Source: Nematostella vectensis
Lineage: Eukaryota > Cnidaria > Anthozoa > Actiniaria > Edwardsiidae
Assembly: GCF_932526225.1 (NCBI RefSeq)
Contig: NC_064041.1
Span: forward strand, 11,576,813-11,640,812
Direction of reading: 5' to 3'
DNA: 64,000 nt
Each line of letters opens with the position of its first letter. Position 1 is the first letter of the stretch. A program made the position numbers and the translations under genes. Positions 13,101 to 24,000 of the stretch are shown one piece after another. The notes beneath the pieces are model-generated. The model was not told where the DNA came from. It searched no databases and saw nothing but the letters and a program-made list of their open reading frames with translations.

Positions 13101-13684
13101 AAGATGATAGAACATTAAGTACGAGCGGCATTTTTTTTTATTCTGGTAATTGAGGCGACATTGCTTAGCTTTTTTTTCAGGTCAGAACTTTTCCTGGATC
13201 CGCGCATGTCAGAAAGGGCTTATTTTCATTAAAATAAAATATTTTTTTTTATCCCTCTCGGCTATTTCTTTCTTTATTTAATGTGAGTTTGCCACTCAAA
13301 AAGTCATACGACTTCTATCACAGGTCGCTTATATCCCCATTTCGTATCCTAAAGAAATTGGTATTTCGAATGATCTATTGATATGCATAATTGTACACTT
13401 TTTTCAGACACAGCTTACAAGGATCAGCAGATTACATTTGTTAAGAAAGATGTTATAATTATTTTTTTACAATATAGTAGTCTTAAAATTATCACCTTCC
13501 CCTCCACAGTGCAGAGTGGTCCGCGCATTTCTCCCCCCGGAATCTAGTTGCCATGACAGCAGAGCCGCTATTGTTGTACCCAACGCACTATATCGGCGAC
13601 AAAGGATACTTTAGCGACACCGAGACGGCCGCCTTTGTACCAGAGGAGATACGTGACGCACAAGCGAAGAAAACTGAACTTTGA
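4163..13684 (+). CDS. COLGALT: procollagen galactosyltransferase (GT25 family)
   Basis: Coding exons: 4163-4374, 5510-5738, 6170-6234, 6351-6429, 6927-7131, 7582-7701, 8068-8150, 8843-8949, 9219-9293, 10093-10150, 10442-10575, then 11493-11696 or 11808-12011, and 13510-13684. With one alternative exon the total is 1746 nt (581 aa), close to the roughly 620 aa of human COLGALT1. The enzyme transfers galactose from UDP-Gal to hydroxylysine of collagen and collagen-like domains in the ER. Visible features are an N-terminal signal peptide (about residues 1-25), a first glycosyltransferase domain with a DxD-like VVDCDNF at exon 3, a second GT25 domain opening [13 protein letters not shown] at exon 8, and the conserved LILEDDVRF in exon 11. 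The protein ends in KTEL, a KDEL-like ER retrieval signal (human COLGALT1 ends RDEL). Every junction keeps phase with no stop. The 3' UTR contains a minisatellite. Confidence 0.95.
5838..5996. repeat. dispersed repeat, 'GGCCCGTACC' family, short copy
   Basis: It lies in a COLGALT intron. It shares a long stretch ('ctttatagttttgtctacaa' followed by 'cacccc') with 33848-34146, and a shorter part in opposite orientation with 29690-29945. It starts ggcccatacccagg and ends gtacgggcctgcc, so the ends are inverted, which suggests a MITE. Confidence 0.55.
7139..7420. repeat. ATC/ATT trinucleotide microsatellite
   Basis: Degenerate runs of (ATC)n, including an uninterrupted stretch near 7292-7322, fill the start of a COLGALT intron directly after the exon ending at 7131. 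No coding signal is present. Confidence 0.8.
8240..8535. repeat. foldback element with tandem 18-bp end repeat
   Basis: The left end (tacacctatttcaaa...acgttgtcagtgcaaa...caaatggcgattg) is matched in inverse at the right (caattgccatttgcc...tttgcactggcaacgtttgttgaaataggtgta). The right end repeats tgttgaaataggtgtatt about three times. It lies in the COLGALT intron between exons 7 and 8. No protein frame is present, so it is probably a MITE. Confidence 0.6.
9637..9822. mobile_element. MITE with about 55-bp inverted ends
   Basis: The left end (agccccgtgcaaactgcgcc, then ccagcattgctggc) pairs with the right end (ccagcaatgctggc, then ggcgcagtttgcacggg). The core is about 80 bp. It has inserted in a local duplication: 'gattgtaaactgcgtgaatca' occurs both before it (near 9543) and after it (near 9825). 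It is intronic in COLGALT. Confidence 0.65.
10220..10330 (+). repeat. fragment of the 'GCGCTAAGAGATCACGTG' repeat
   Basis: It matches the left part of the element at 20598-20806 (ttgcgctaagagatcacgtg, then ggcaaac). Only one end is recognised. It lies in a COLGALT intron just after a G run. Confidence 0.55.
11493..11696 (+). other. COLGALT: COLGALT alternative exon 12a
   Basis: This 204-nt exon encodes 68 residues, beginning [11 protein letters not shown] and ending [12 protein letters not shown]. The acceptor is tcttcctatcgccag and the donor gtaagt. Entry and exit phases are both 2, identical to exon 12b. Its middle (DYSYWTLGY) resembles the vertebrate COLGALT sequence at this position. Read with either neighbour, the frame stays open. 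Confidence 0.85.
11808..12011 (+). other. COLGALT: COLGALT alternative exon 12b
   Basis: This exon is also 204 nt and 68 residues, beginning [11 protein letters not shown] and ending [12 protein letters not shown]. It is preceded by ttgtgttgccatag and followed by gtaagt. Roughly 46 percent of residues are identical to 12a by my manual alignment, concentrated in the second half. Only 111 nt of intron separates the two copies, and the sequence between them has no other exon signal. Confidence 0.85.
12190..12335. repeat. short minisatellite, about 25-bp unit
   Basis: Imperfect repeats of 'actcgaaagtctcccttta' occur about five times in the large intron after COLGALT exon 12b. The chance open frame through it is not a gene. 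Confidence 0.65.
12785..12895 (+). repeat. fragment of the 'GCGCTAAGAGATCACGTG' repeat
   Basis: The sequence cttgcgctaagagatcacgt is followed by ggcggcaaactcgcgcgctc and an AT-rich tail ending ttatttagcgc. The same order recurs at 52108-52183 and, more diverged, at 59405-59500. It is intronic in COLGALT. Confidence 0.55.
12946..13072. mobile_element. MITE, 'GGCGCGTACCC' family, copy 1
   Basis: It starts aggcagtcctgggtat and ends tgtgtacgcacctg. The interior 'tttgaagattccttaatgag' and 'gcgcgcaccctgcgcaccct' match the copies at 22080-22236 and 55501-55648. The length is about 130-150 bp and no coding frame is present. Confidence 0.6.
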
Positions 13685-13724
13685 CCAAATCAACAGTCAG
13701 GAGATCAACACTGACAATCACAAC

Positions 13725-14180
13725 CGCTCAGACGTACAAATTGACCAACAACGCAGAGACAGAAAAAAAAAAGACCACTAGACGGGAAAATATGCAACAA
13801 CTGAGATGTTGACAATATACAACAACTGAGATGTTAATTAACATTGATTAATAGACAACAGCTTAGACGTAAACATCAACCAAATGGAAAACAACTGAGA
13901 CAATACAACAACTAGGACGTAAACGTTGACCAACAGACAACAACTGTAACAAAAACATTCATCAATAGACAACAAATGAAGCGTAAACTTTGACCAAAAG
14001 ACAACAACTGAACCTTAAATAATAACCAAAAGCAACTCTTACATCATGGTCTCTTGCCAAAAGACAACAATTGAGATTTAAACAATGACCACTAGGCCAC
14101 AAATGAGACGTAAACAATGACCAAAAGACGATAACTGATACGGAAACATGACCAATACGACAATTGAGAAGTGAAAACAT
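13725..14180. repeat. minisatellite in COLGALT 3' UTR
   Basis: About a dozen degenerate units of roughly 30-35 bp are built on 'caacaactgagacgtaaac' and 'attgaccaaaaga'. The array starts about 40 nt after the COLGALT stop and precedes its likely polyadenylation signal, so it would be transcribed into the mature mRNA. Confidence 0.75.
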
Positions 14181-14432
14181 TGATCAACATAACAACCAGG
14201 AGGTAACAAGAACAGAGAGATGAAAATCAATACAATTAAAAGGTGGAAATTGATGAATGTTTGCTTCTGGCGGAATAGTTGATAGAGGAACATACACTCG
14301 ATGGATAAGACAAGAGTTGATCAAAAACGATGGTCCAAAAAGAAATATGAAAAAGATGCCCCCAGACATAAGAGCCCGTCCTAAGAAGACTTTTAACTTG
14401 TAAGAACAATATTTTATGTATCGTAAGGATGA

Positions 14433-14438
14433 AATAAA
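14433..14438 (+). terminator. candidate polyadenylation signal for COLGALT
   Basis: This is the first AATAAA after the COLGALT stop codon, about 750 nt downstream. It is plausible but unproven. It would give a 3' UTR that contains the minisatellite. Confidence 0.45.
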
Positions 14439-15032
14439 GTAAAGATATGTTTCTTCCTTTTCTTTTTCGGCTAGTTTTACTTTTCCATTTAAACACTTTT
14501 GCATAATCGCAGGGGGGGCACTCGTTGAATGGACATGATATTGGCGTTGCGCTAATATACTATATTTGCATAAGCCGGTCTACAGGTCTTAAACTAAAGA
14601 CGTATTCATGCATAAACTCACATCCCACATGGATTTCTGACTCGTGTTTACGTGTTTGTTGTGATCAAGTGTGACTCAGTTAAAACTGGATTCGCTTATG
14701 ATCTATTATGTCGTCTTTTTTTTGTATTTGACTGCGGAACTTCAAGAATGTGAAAGCGTCGAATTTTCATGGATTTATAATCAGAAAGGACAGATAATAG
14801 CGATTGCTTGATGTATTCAAGAGCTTTCTAAAATTTGCTTTGGTGAGTCTTCAAAAAGCAAATTGTTATGAACTCTTAAAAAAGCAGGTGCTTTGAGTCA
14901 AATTGAAGACAATTATCAAACTACATTGTGTCCTCGCTGTTGCAAGTGAACTCATCCCTTGACGTTTTCTAAAGAAATGAAGTTTATTATCAGCATGACT
15001 TGCATTAGTATAGACCTATCCAAATAGGCTCC

Positions 15033-16274
15033 ATGTACTACTACCGAATCCTCTTTAGTTGCATTACCGTTTTCGCCGTTTTAACAACTTTATTCATTTC
15101 CTTGTACACCACCAAAACTTTACGTAAACCACCTCGGAAGCGTCTTACTCGACCACTAGAGCAGGTCTCTAATGAAAGCCGTGTCATTCTGTTTTACACG
15201 CCTTGGTTCGGCAACCTTCCATGGCCGGGGATCAATGACAATCCTGTAGGACTGACAGACACGAGTGGAAGGTCGTGCGGTGTGTCTTCGTGTAGGATCT
15301 CAACCCACAGAGAGGACTTTCACCGCAGCCATGCTGTCGTATTTCACGGTGTTTCCATGCGCGACGAGCTACACGAGATCACAGGTGCACTTTACCGCGC
15401 TAAGCCTGCACGACAGAAGTGGGTCTGGTACGAGCACGAGAACCCGGCAAAAGTCGCTTTATCATATGATGTGAACGCTCTTAATAGTAGAATTGATATC
15501 ACCGCAACATACAGGCCGTCTTCAGATATCTTTATACCATACGGTAGCTTCCGAAGACGGGAAGAAAAAGGAAGGAAAGAGCCTTCCAGAAATTACGCGG
15601 AAGGCAAGGACAAACTAGTGTTTTGGACCGTTAGTAACTGCAAGCCGAAATTACGCATAAAGCTAGTCCGAAGACTTGCTAAGTTTGTCCGAGTTGACGT
15701 TTTCGGGCAATGCTCCAGTTCATTTTATTGGTTCAAGCGTAACTGCACCCGATGGTCGACCGCTTGTGATTCGATTAGGCGTCGGTACAAATTCGCCATT
15801 GCGTTGGAGAACCACAACTGTATGGACTACTTGACAGAGAAGTACTGGGGCATAGTAAGCGAAGCCAATATGGTTCCAATATTAGTGGCAGGCTCTTATA
15901 CTAAAAGATACCTCATAGCGGGTTCCTATATCAACCTGCTGGATTTCCCGAGCGCTACGGCTCTTGGTGATTACTTGTTGTACCTCGATGGTAACGATAC
16001 TGCTTATTCACAGTACTTTTCTTGGAAAGAGATTTACGAAGTCGACCTTTGGTCTGGTTCGTGGATTTGCAAATTATGTGAGATAATCCATGCGAATGTG
16101 AGCAAGCCGCCTTTGCAAGATTTTAGCGCGTTCTGGGGGACTAGGGAAAACTGCTACGCTGATGACGACTACCTCTACTACAAGTGGCTCCTATCACGAG
16201 CGCCCGCACGCGGAATGATCAGCGGGATAAGTGTTTTTGTCATGGCGATATTTGCATATTGGGAAGTCACGTGA
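15033..16274 (+). CDS. alpha-1,3-fucosyltransferase (GT10), single exon
   Basis: This uninterrupted 413-codon frame encodes a type II Golgi protein: a short cytoplasmic tail, one membrane anchor at about residues 6-24, then stem and catalytic domain. The hallmark donor-binding motif is at about residues 252-272: FAIALENHNCMDYLTEKYW, matching the GT10 signature F-x-FEN-x-x-C-x-DY-x-TEK. Upstream, VWYEHENP and DITATYRPSSDIFIPYG match the conserved acceptor-side region. GT10 enzymes move fucose from GDP-fucose to GlcNAc in Lewis-type or core structures; the acceptor cannot be told from sequence. Lack of introns is common for animal FUT genes. The C-terminus ends in a second hydrophobic stretch (GISVFVMAIFAYW), unusual for the family. 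The nearest gene is COLGALT, 1.35 kb upstream on the same strand. Confidence 0.92.
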   Translation: MYYYRILFSCITVFAVLTTLFISLYTTKTLRKPPRKRLTRPLEQVSNESRVILFYTPWFGNLPWPGINDNPVGLTDTSGRSCGVSSCRISTHREDFHRSHAVVFHGVSMRDELHEITGALYRAKPARQKWVWYEHENPAKVALSYDVNALNSRIDITATYRPSSDIFIPYGSFRRREEKGRKEPSRNYAEGKDKLVFWTVSNCKPKLRIKLVRRLAKFVRVDVFGQCSSSFYWFKRNCTRWSTACDSIRRRYKFAIALENHNCMDYLTEKYWGIVSEANMVPILVAGSYTKRYLIAGSYINLLDFPSATALGDYLLYLDGNDTAYSQYFSWKEIYEVDLWSGSWICKLCEIIHANVSKPPLQDFSAFWGTRENCYADDDYLYYKWLLSRAPARGMISGISVFVMAIFAYWEVT

Positions 16275-16320
16275 CACTGATTATAAAGTGCTCTTAAGCC
16301 GCATTATCACCAGTTTACTC

Positions 16321-16434
<114 letters not shown>

Positions 16435-17145
16435 AGCATTATAAAAATCTCAATGCTTTACAAACATCCTACTCTATTCTTAATACTAATACTTATGATA
16501 ATATTTCTAATGCTTAAAAACTAATCAATTGTTGTAGTGCCTACAAAATAAGTACGTCTTTAAAGACGATTTAAATTTGCTGAGACAGTCGGTGTTTCTA
16601 ATGTGTAGGGGGAGGGAGTTCCATAATTTAGCTGCAAAGTTTGAAAAAGATCTGTCCCCGTAAGTTTTTGTTCGTGATTTAGGAATGACGAGAAGGTTCT
16701 TGTTAGCGGATCTAAGGGATAGAGATGGCGTATACGGTGTTAAGAGTTCAGTGATATATTCAGGAGCCTGGTTGTGGAGAGCTTTATGTGTGATTGTAAG
16801 AATTTTAAAGTCTATTCTAGAAGCAACAGGTAGCCAGTGAAGTTCCTTAAGAATGGATGTAATGGCGTCCCTCTTCTTAGCACCAACGATTAGTCTTGCG
16901 GCAGAGTTCTGAACACGCTGTAGTTTGGCGATTTCTTTTTCTTGGAGTCCAGACAGAAGACTATTACAGGCATCTATAAATCTCCATCAACGTCGATTTC
17001 AGGAATTATGTTGGTTGACGTGAATCGAGATGAGATATGTACAATTTCCGTTTTATCGAGGTTACAAGCGAGGCCATTTGACGTACACCAGATGAGGATA
17101 TCCTTGACACAGACTTCAAGCCTTGATAGAACTGAAGACCGATCT

Positions 17146-17802
17146 TCAGACGGGCAAATGGACACATAACTGCATGTCATCAGCATACATCATCGCACCA
17201 AGACCATGTGCACGAACAACATCTTCGATAGGCGCGAAAAACAAAGAGAACAAGAACGGGCCGAGTACAGAACCCTGAGGAACGCCATAACGCAGTGGTT
17301 GGCTGGAGGATAGAACACCGTCTATAAGGACTTGTTGAGTTCTGCCAGTTAGATATGATTTGAACCACTGAAGTGCTATCTCATTATTTCCATAACGATG
17401 TTGCAGACGCGACAACAGAGCCGAGTGTTCTATAGTGTCAAACGCAGCCGACAGGTCAAGGAGAACAAGTACTACTTCCTGTTGCCAGTCAATAGCGGTC
17501 AGAATGTCATTAAAGACGCGAAGAAGAGCAGTCTCTGTGCTGTGGAAGGGGCGGTAAGCAGATTGTAATTTAGCCAGTAAGCCGTTGGGGATGAGATAGT
17601 TCATCGTCTGGTTAGCAGCGACACGTTCAAGTGTTTTTGATAGGAAGGCAACGTTTGTAATCGGTCGGTAGCTTGGATATGCTTCGCGGTCAAGACTCTG
17701 CTTCTTGATGGAAGGGTTGATCACTCCACCCCTGAGAGAGGTAGGGAAAACACTAGATGACAAAGTAACGGACGCCGATGCAGTATTTTCTTGGAGGCAC
17801 AT
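17146..17802 (-). pseudogene. LINE reverse transcriptase fragment
   Basis: This open stretch contains RT fingers and palm including the YADD catalytic box. It begins directly after the endonuclease end, without the roughly 150-residue linker normal for CR1/L2 proteins, which implies an internal deletion. Reading shifts at the 3' side, where CPSEDRSSVLSRL continues in another frame. Confidence 0.85.
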
Positions 17803-18975
17803 GGCTTTGGCATGTCAACATCACAAATAATGGCACTATGGTCAGATACAGAGTTAGGGAATGCAATGATTTCAGGACGTCCGCGCACTGACAAGTCGCC
17901 GTCCCGCACAACAACTAGGTCAAGGGTGTGGTCTTTTCTGTGCGTAGGACCTACTACCTTTTGCTCGAATCCAGCTGCATCGAGCATATCCAACAGTCTG
18001 ACAGCAACAGCGTCACCAGGGTCATCAATGTGAAAATTAAAGTCACCTGTTATAATTAATTTCCCAGGATCCATTGCAAGGTGTTCAAGAAGAACAGAGA
18101 AATCATCAAAGAACATTCGAGTAGTAAGCTTGTTTACTTTAGACGGTGGAGGTCTATAAACGGTGACTAGACGCATCGATGAGCTCGATGCAGTGATAAA
18201 AAGATCAACATATTCCAGAGCCTTAAAGACAGCCGACGTATTAGGTTTAACATTTAAAGCTTTTCTAAGAAAGAAACCAATGCCGCCACCTCGTCCAGCA
18301 CGCGGTAGGTGAATGAAGTCGAAGTCCCGTAGTGTTTATTACATCGGCAACAGTGGGATCTGAGCAGTTAGGAACAGGCAACCGGGTGCTTGTGTCTTCA
18401 ACCACTGTAGACTTAGAGTTGTTTTCAGCAGTCAGCCAAGTCTCCACAAGGGCTAAGACATGAATTCTTTTGGATATGACAAGATCACAGATAGATGCAG
18501 CTTTCCTGTTCATGGCACGAATATTCCAAGTAGCTAAGTATAATCGAGGCGCACTGTCCGGTGTAATTTTTCCAGTATTTATTTTTAAGAGATTAGATGA
18601 GTTCCTGGCATTATGAGTGTTGGCGCTGGTCGAATAATCATGGCGTGTGGTAATTAACACAGGTAGGTGTTGGCTATTGTTCTCGCAAAGCTTAGTTCCA
18701 TGAACAATAGAATGGTTGCGGCCAGGATCACTTGAGATCGCGGTGTTGACATGAAGTTGTAACTCAAGTTGTAAATTAGCTTCAGATCTCTTCCTCTTTC
18801 CAGCTCTTTTCCCTCTGAATCTGAATATACCCAGGTGCTTTAGTGTGCGAAATAATGAGATATTAACAGGTTTCAGAAACAGATTCCTTGTTCTCATTTG
18901 GCGGCGAATACTGTAGAGGGAATCACCAGAAGATGTTGGTGTTGTTTTAGTGTACGAAGCTGTATGCAAATCCAT
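17721..18975 (-). pseudogene. LINE endonuclease region, frameshifted
   Basis: The N-terminal piece (18265-18975) and the C-terminal piece (17721-18176) of one endonuclease domain lie in different frames. The true reading continues across 18180-18330 as RDFDFIHLPRAGRGGG and ALEYVDLFITAS. One frame break near 18330 explains the split. Confidence 0.75.
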
Positions 18976-20597
18976 AGCAGGTCTCGAAGAATAATCTAAG
19001 TGAATTTCTGGGCCAGGGTTTATAGAAATATTGTAACATAAATCGGAGGATCATGGAGGGATAAATCGGAGGGATGTGTAGCCATGTTTTGATATCTTGG
19101 TGACGGAACGCGTCGATCGGTGAAATCCTGATGGCGCCAAGCGCAACGGGCAAAGGCTTGAAAACAGTGCAAAAAAAACCCGAACTGGTGTTGGCTTGGG
19201 CGTTTCGGCGAAGACGAATCCATTTCATTGATTGAGAGATTTTCATGAGGAACAGTACCGATCATACACAAAATTTAACACAGAGCAAAAAACAGCGCTA
19301 TTCTACTCTTGGTCGATTACTTAACAATATCCAATGATTTTTAACGGAAAACGCGAAAAATATTTCAAAAAATTGAAAGCAGTGTGTCTATTGGAAGTTT
19401 CTTTTACGATGCGATTGATAATTTAGAGCGGATGACCTTTTGAATATCTCGAATTCTAATATATTCTTTTGTCTTTTAACCGTTGAGATTTCCGTCGGAC
19501 CTCAAGAAATGGTGTGATAATGCGGCTTTAAGTTTAACACACCAAAGAAACTTTGAATAACCTGAGATAATTCATACGGTTTATTTACGCTAACGTGAAC
19601 TATAACATGAAGTACCAATCTTTCGTTGGCTTGTCACAACATTTACGAGCCTTCGCAAACGTAAACCCAGACAAAGATTGAGAATCGACCAGATTAACTT
19701 GTTTTGTCGAATCGTGCTGCCTTTTTATCAACTGGTTTGACCGTTTTGTTTTTTTATCTCTTGTTTTAACCTGTGTTTTTTTTTAACATTTTCCGATTAC
19801 TCCAATAAAAGCTCTGAATTTACGTTTGTGATGTCCTTACATTTTACTCTACATGTGCTTTCTGTTGTACCATAAAATATCTCTATAGACATAATGTGTG
19901 TATCGATTCTATAAATATAACTTTGCCCTACAGTGTGAAAAGGGGCCCCATATAACATCAAAGAACAGGCCCTTTTAGTTCTCACGCAGAACCTTTTTTT
20001 TTCATGTCTGGCTGACTTTAGGTATTCCTCGAAAGGGGGCGGGGGGCGTAGAGGATCTCATCACGCTCACGGATTCCATTCTTTAAACTGGATAACTTCT
20101 TCCGCCAATCAAAGCTCTTGAAGGTTTTTTATTGGCATTAACATTTAGATGGCTTCCGATCATGCCATCTTGCGAAGCGTTGACCAATCTGTGAGCACAA
20201 AATGTATTACCACATTGATTTTTAAAACTTGATTGACGGAAGCCCGAAAGCGTTTTTGCCGTTGCTAAGAGTTCTGAAGATTACTCAAAATCGCAATATT
20301 AATCTATTATTATGTAGCTTGCGTGAAGCTAGCATCTCCCTTATTAAAACTAAGGAAGATGATTTGGAGTGCTGTACGAATTCTACTCGAATAAACTGGC
20401 ATTCGCCATTTGCAAAATGACCGACTTTGGTGCAGAGATTGTAGGGTTATCAGAAGTCTTTACTAGCAATACTACCCCTCATTTCCAAAAGACTTGAACC
20501 CAGCCCCCTATATGATAATGGCATACTAACCTAGGCGGACTACCATCGAGTGATATTTGTGACATTTGAACATCACTTTCTACTAGCTTTTTTAGGG
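18976..20597. other. intergenic stretch, nothing recognised
   Basis: There is AT-rich DNA with homopolymer T runs and no credible exon chain. The first few hundred bases may be the LINE 5' region. Short frames on both strands lack splice context or family resemblance. Confidence 0.5.
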
Positions 20598-20806
20598 GAC
20601 TTGCGTAAAGAGATCACGTGACCCTTTAGATGGCAAATTCAAACCAAAACAAACTGTGAAAAATGAAATGTTTAAAAGCAAATAAAATCTTCCAGAAAAC
20701 AAATTACTGGCTTTATTCGTGAGTGCTAAATAAGTGGCTTTTTTGCTGCTATTTTGCCAAACGCCTGAGCGCCCCCTAAAAGTCACGTGATCTCTTAGCG
20801 CAAGGC
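20598..20806. mobile_element. complete MITE with 23-bp inverted ends
   Basis: The left end (20600-20622) is cttgcgtaaagagatcacgt+gac. The right end (20782-20804) is its inverse with one G/C-region mismatch and one substitution. The core of about 160 bp contains no coding frame. Pieces of the same family are at 10220, 12785, 52108 and 59405, so it has multiplied in this genome. This is the only copy here with both ends. Confidence 0.8.
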
Positions 20807-21001
20807 GCTTATTGTCCACCCACCCCGTGTTGTACTGTAGCTAGCTCGTACGAAATGACTTGTTGCATGTCTACAAAGACTTGTACTAAGTTGTGCAAAC
20901 TAAGTCTACCTTTTGCTCAGTCTAAAATTCACAGCTTCCGAGAATTTCTATTCGTAAAAAACACCAAAGCCACTATAGTGGAATAGCCTCCTCAAAGCTA
21001 C

Positions 21002-24000
21002 CTAATCAAAGTCCTCGTCATCCGGGATCTTAGGTTTTCCACTACGAATCCATAACCCGTCCCCAGATCCTTCTCCACCTGAGCCCTCATCGGAAGCACC
21101 GGACCCTTCTCCGGACCCGGAACCCCCCCGGGATCCGGATCCAGACCCGGAGCCGCTTGACACGAATCCCGATCCAGACCCTGAGGCACAGCTGTCATCG
21201 TCATCACATCCGACTGAGGTCTCTAGGATACGCATAAATGAACTTGTTAGAACTTTTTACACTAGTTTTCGGTCAAATGTGCACCTTGTGTTTTTCGATT
21301 TCGAGTTGCGACTGGTTCTTGGCGGAAGCCATTTCGCAGTTACTGCGTCCGTTAGACATCTAGTGAAAAAGAGAGCGCCGAAAGCACCAGGCCTCAAAAA
21401 AGCAGACAATAGATACACACTTACAATAAAAAAAATCAACAGAAAGCGGGCTCTTTCAAATCATATAAAAAAAATAGCCAAAAATTGTCGTTTTTGTCAG
21501 CGTCCACTTCCATAAAAGAAAACTAATTTATTCCTTATTTGGAAAAGCTGCACGATTCTTGTCATTTTTAGGGCGAGCGTACCCCAGGGGCTTCGTAACT
21601 TTATGTAACCAGAAGAGAAAAAGGTTGATTAATATGTTTGGATCTGTGCACCTACTTCCACATCTCTCCTCTCGACAGTACTGGATTCCTTTTCCCTGAA
21701 CTGGGTCACACGGCTTGCCTCCATATTTGGGCAAAGGGTTGTCGCATTTGCGCGTGCGTGTTTTAGTTCCAAGGTCACATGTTACGCTACAACTGCTCCA
21801 TGAACTCCACTCGCCCCAGTCTCCATCGACTGAAAAAGCACCACGAATATAATTTTCAAGATAAAAAAGCACGTGTTTCGCTCGAAAACTAGATTTAGGC
21901 ACTGCCTAAAGGCGGAGCCAGCATATTTTCACTTTACACACTTTGGTAGAACTAGGTATGTTACCCCTCCCCACCCCCCCCCCCCCCCCCCACCAAAAAA
22001 AAGCAAAACTTCAGCAGGGACATTTATTCAAAGAAAAAAATGCAAAAGGCCGTAGCAGGATTTTTTGATTATGCATCACAGGCGCGTACCCAGGATTGGC
22101 TGAGAAAGCGCGCAGTTATAGGTAACATCGAAAAAGCCTAGTATTTAAAGATTCCTTAATAAGAAATTACCCACTTTTTGTCCGCCAAGGGGAGTGCGCG
22201 CGCACCCTGCGCACCCCCCTATGTACGTGCCTGCATCATGTTTTTGAATTGAATTCGCTACATAAATCTATCTAGGACGATGAAATACAACAAAGACTGA
22301 AAAATATATACAAATTTCATTTCTGTTTTTTGTTTTTCTCGAATGTTGTGTTTTTTGTTTTTCTCAAATAATCTTCAAGAAGGTCGCAAAACTGGTGATA
22401 AAAGATTAAAAACGGTGCTCCATAATTTTTCAGTTGCCAAAGAAGTCATAATAATTTGTATTTTTATTTTTATTTTCATTTCATTTTATTGTATTTAAAG
22501 ACTAATACAATTACGCAATAAAATATTGAACAGACAAAAAAACGTGTTTGCCAAAAAATATATTCCACCTTTTTGTGTTACCTGGACAGTGTTCCTGTAG
22601 CTGACATTTGCCCCATTTTTCCAGACTTCCTTTGCATTCGCTGCCGCCATATTGAGGCTTTGGGTTGGAACAGCTGCGCCGTCGAAGTCTGTGGCCAGCG
22701 CCACACGTCTTTGAGCATGCGCTCCACTCGGTCCATTCCGTCCAGCCACCATCAACTTGAGAAAAAAGGGGGGGAAATTATAGTTTGAACGCGTCTATTT
22801 ACTCCGTCTAGTACAAAGCTCTTGGCGCATTTTGAGCCGTCATTGTCACCAATGTAAGACAATGTAAGCAATATACCAGCAACTATTTTCAAACAAATAA
22901 TAAAAATAAAAAAGCCAGTACTCATATTTTTACATGGCTAAGGCATTAGTTACCTGTTTCAACAGATATATAAGAATAATCTGTCAATTCTCATATTTTT
23001 AGTGTAATTCAACAATCCGTCAGTTGCACATTAATTAGGGAATTTTTATATTTTCTCTGCAGCTCAGGAATTGCACAAGATGTTTTTTGTGTGAGTATAC
23101 GGTTTGTGTATGGTTGTGCTCTTATCGGGGCGTGGCTGTAGGTATGTTTTGTGTTCATAATTTCATAACAAATAGATCTCATTTTGTGCGCATCTGTCCT
23201 CTAATAGATGCCAGATGACGTCACAGCGTGTCATGAACAAAACGGTACGCAACAAGACGCAGTCGAGTTGCATAACTGTTGTTCATGACTCGCTGTGACG
23301 TCTTCAGAGCATTTATTAGAAGAATGACGCACAAAACAATGAGATCTGTTTGTTTTATACAACAATTAAAATGTTATCTTACCAATAACAATCTAGTTTT
23401 GGGGAGCGAGCGCGCATGCTGACGCCAAAGCGTGCGTGTATCCTCAAATAACACATGGACCCGACAGTGCTGAATAACTTATGCGCATGCGCGTGTTCTG
23501 GCGAAAACAAACAAAATCTTAGTGTTGAATCGTTCGAGTAAAGGTACGAAAGGCTGACTTAAGTCGCTGTTTTGACTAACTGTACAAAAGATGCATATTT
23601 GTTTGATAATGAGGGATTCATAAAGAAAATAATAGCCTTTAGTTTGGTCTAGCTGTCTTAGCATTCCTCATAATGTGACAGTTCTCAAGGAAAACGCCGC
23701 CATTTCAAAACAAAAAAGGCTGGTTTAACCGCGTGGTACTGGAATTAGTCTTGCGTTTTTTAGCACTGGTCATGGACCCTCGATCAATCAGAGCGCGCGA
23801 TTTATGAGTGTTGTTGTATAAAGTTAGTTATGCCCTTACTTGGGCATGGCTGTAGGTCGCATCTCTTCCTCTCCTCATCGGATCCTCTGCAGTTCGGCAC
23901 GCCCTTTGAGAAGCACGTTCTCCTTCTTATTTGTATGGACCTTCCACAAGTCCGTGTACATGGCGTCCACGCTCCCCAGCTACCCCACTGGCTCGTCACT

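Larger units (their letters stand above)
16437..18975 (-). mobile_element. degraded non-LTR retrotransposon (CR1/L2-like)
   Basis: In minus-strand order it carries an N-terminal basic region, an apurinic-type endonuclease (YLATWNIRAMNRK near 18530, ITGDFNFHIDDPGD near 18030, SDHSAIICD near 17830), a reverse transcriptase (YRPITNVAFLSK, LLDLSAAFDTIEH, YGVPQGSVLGP, MMYADDMQL) and the usual C-terminal tail (LQRVQNSAARLIVGAKKRD near 16880). The frame breaks near 18330 and 17150. Spacer is missing between endonuclease and polymerase, and between the palm and the tail. The element is therefore dead. It lies between the fucosyltransferase and the properdin-like gene. Confidence 0.9.

Noticed and set aside
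17791-18033. Plus-strand frame of 80 codons
   Set aside because: Antisense to the LINE endonuclease, which explains the open frame.
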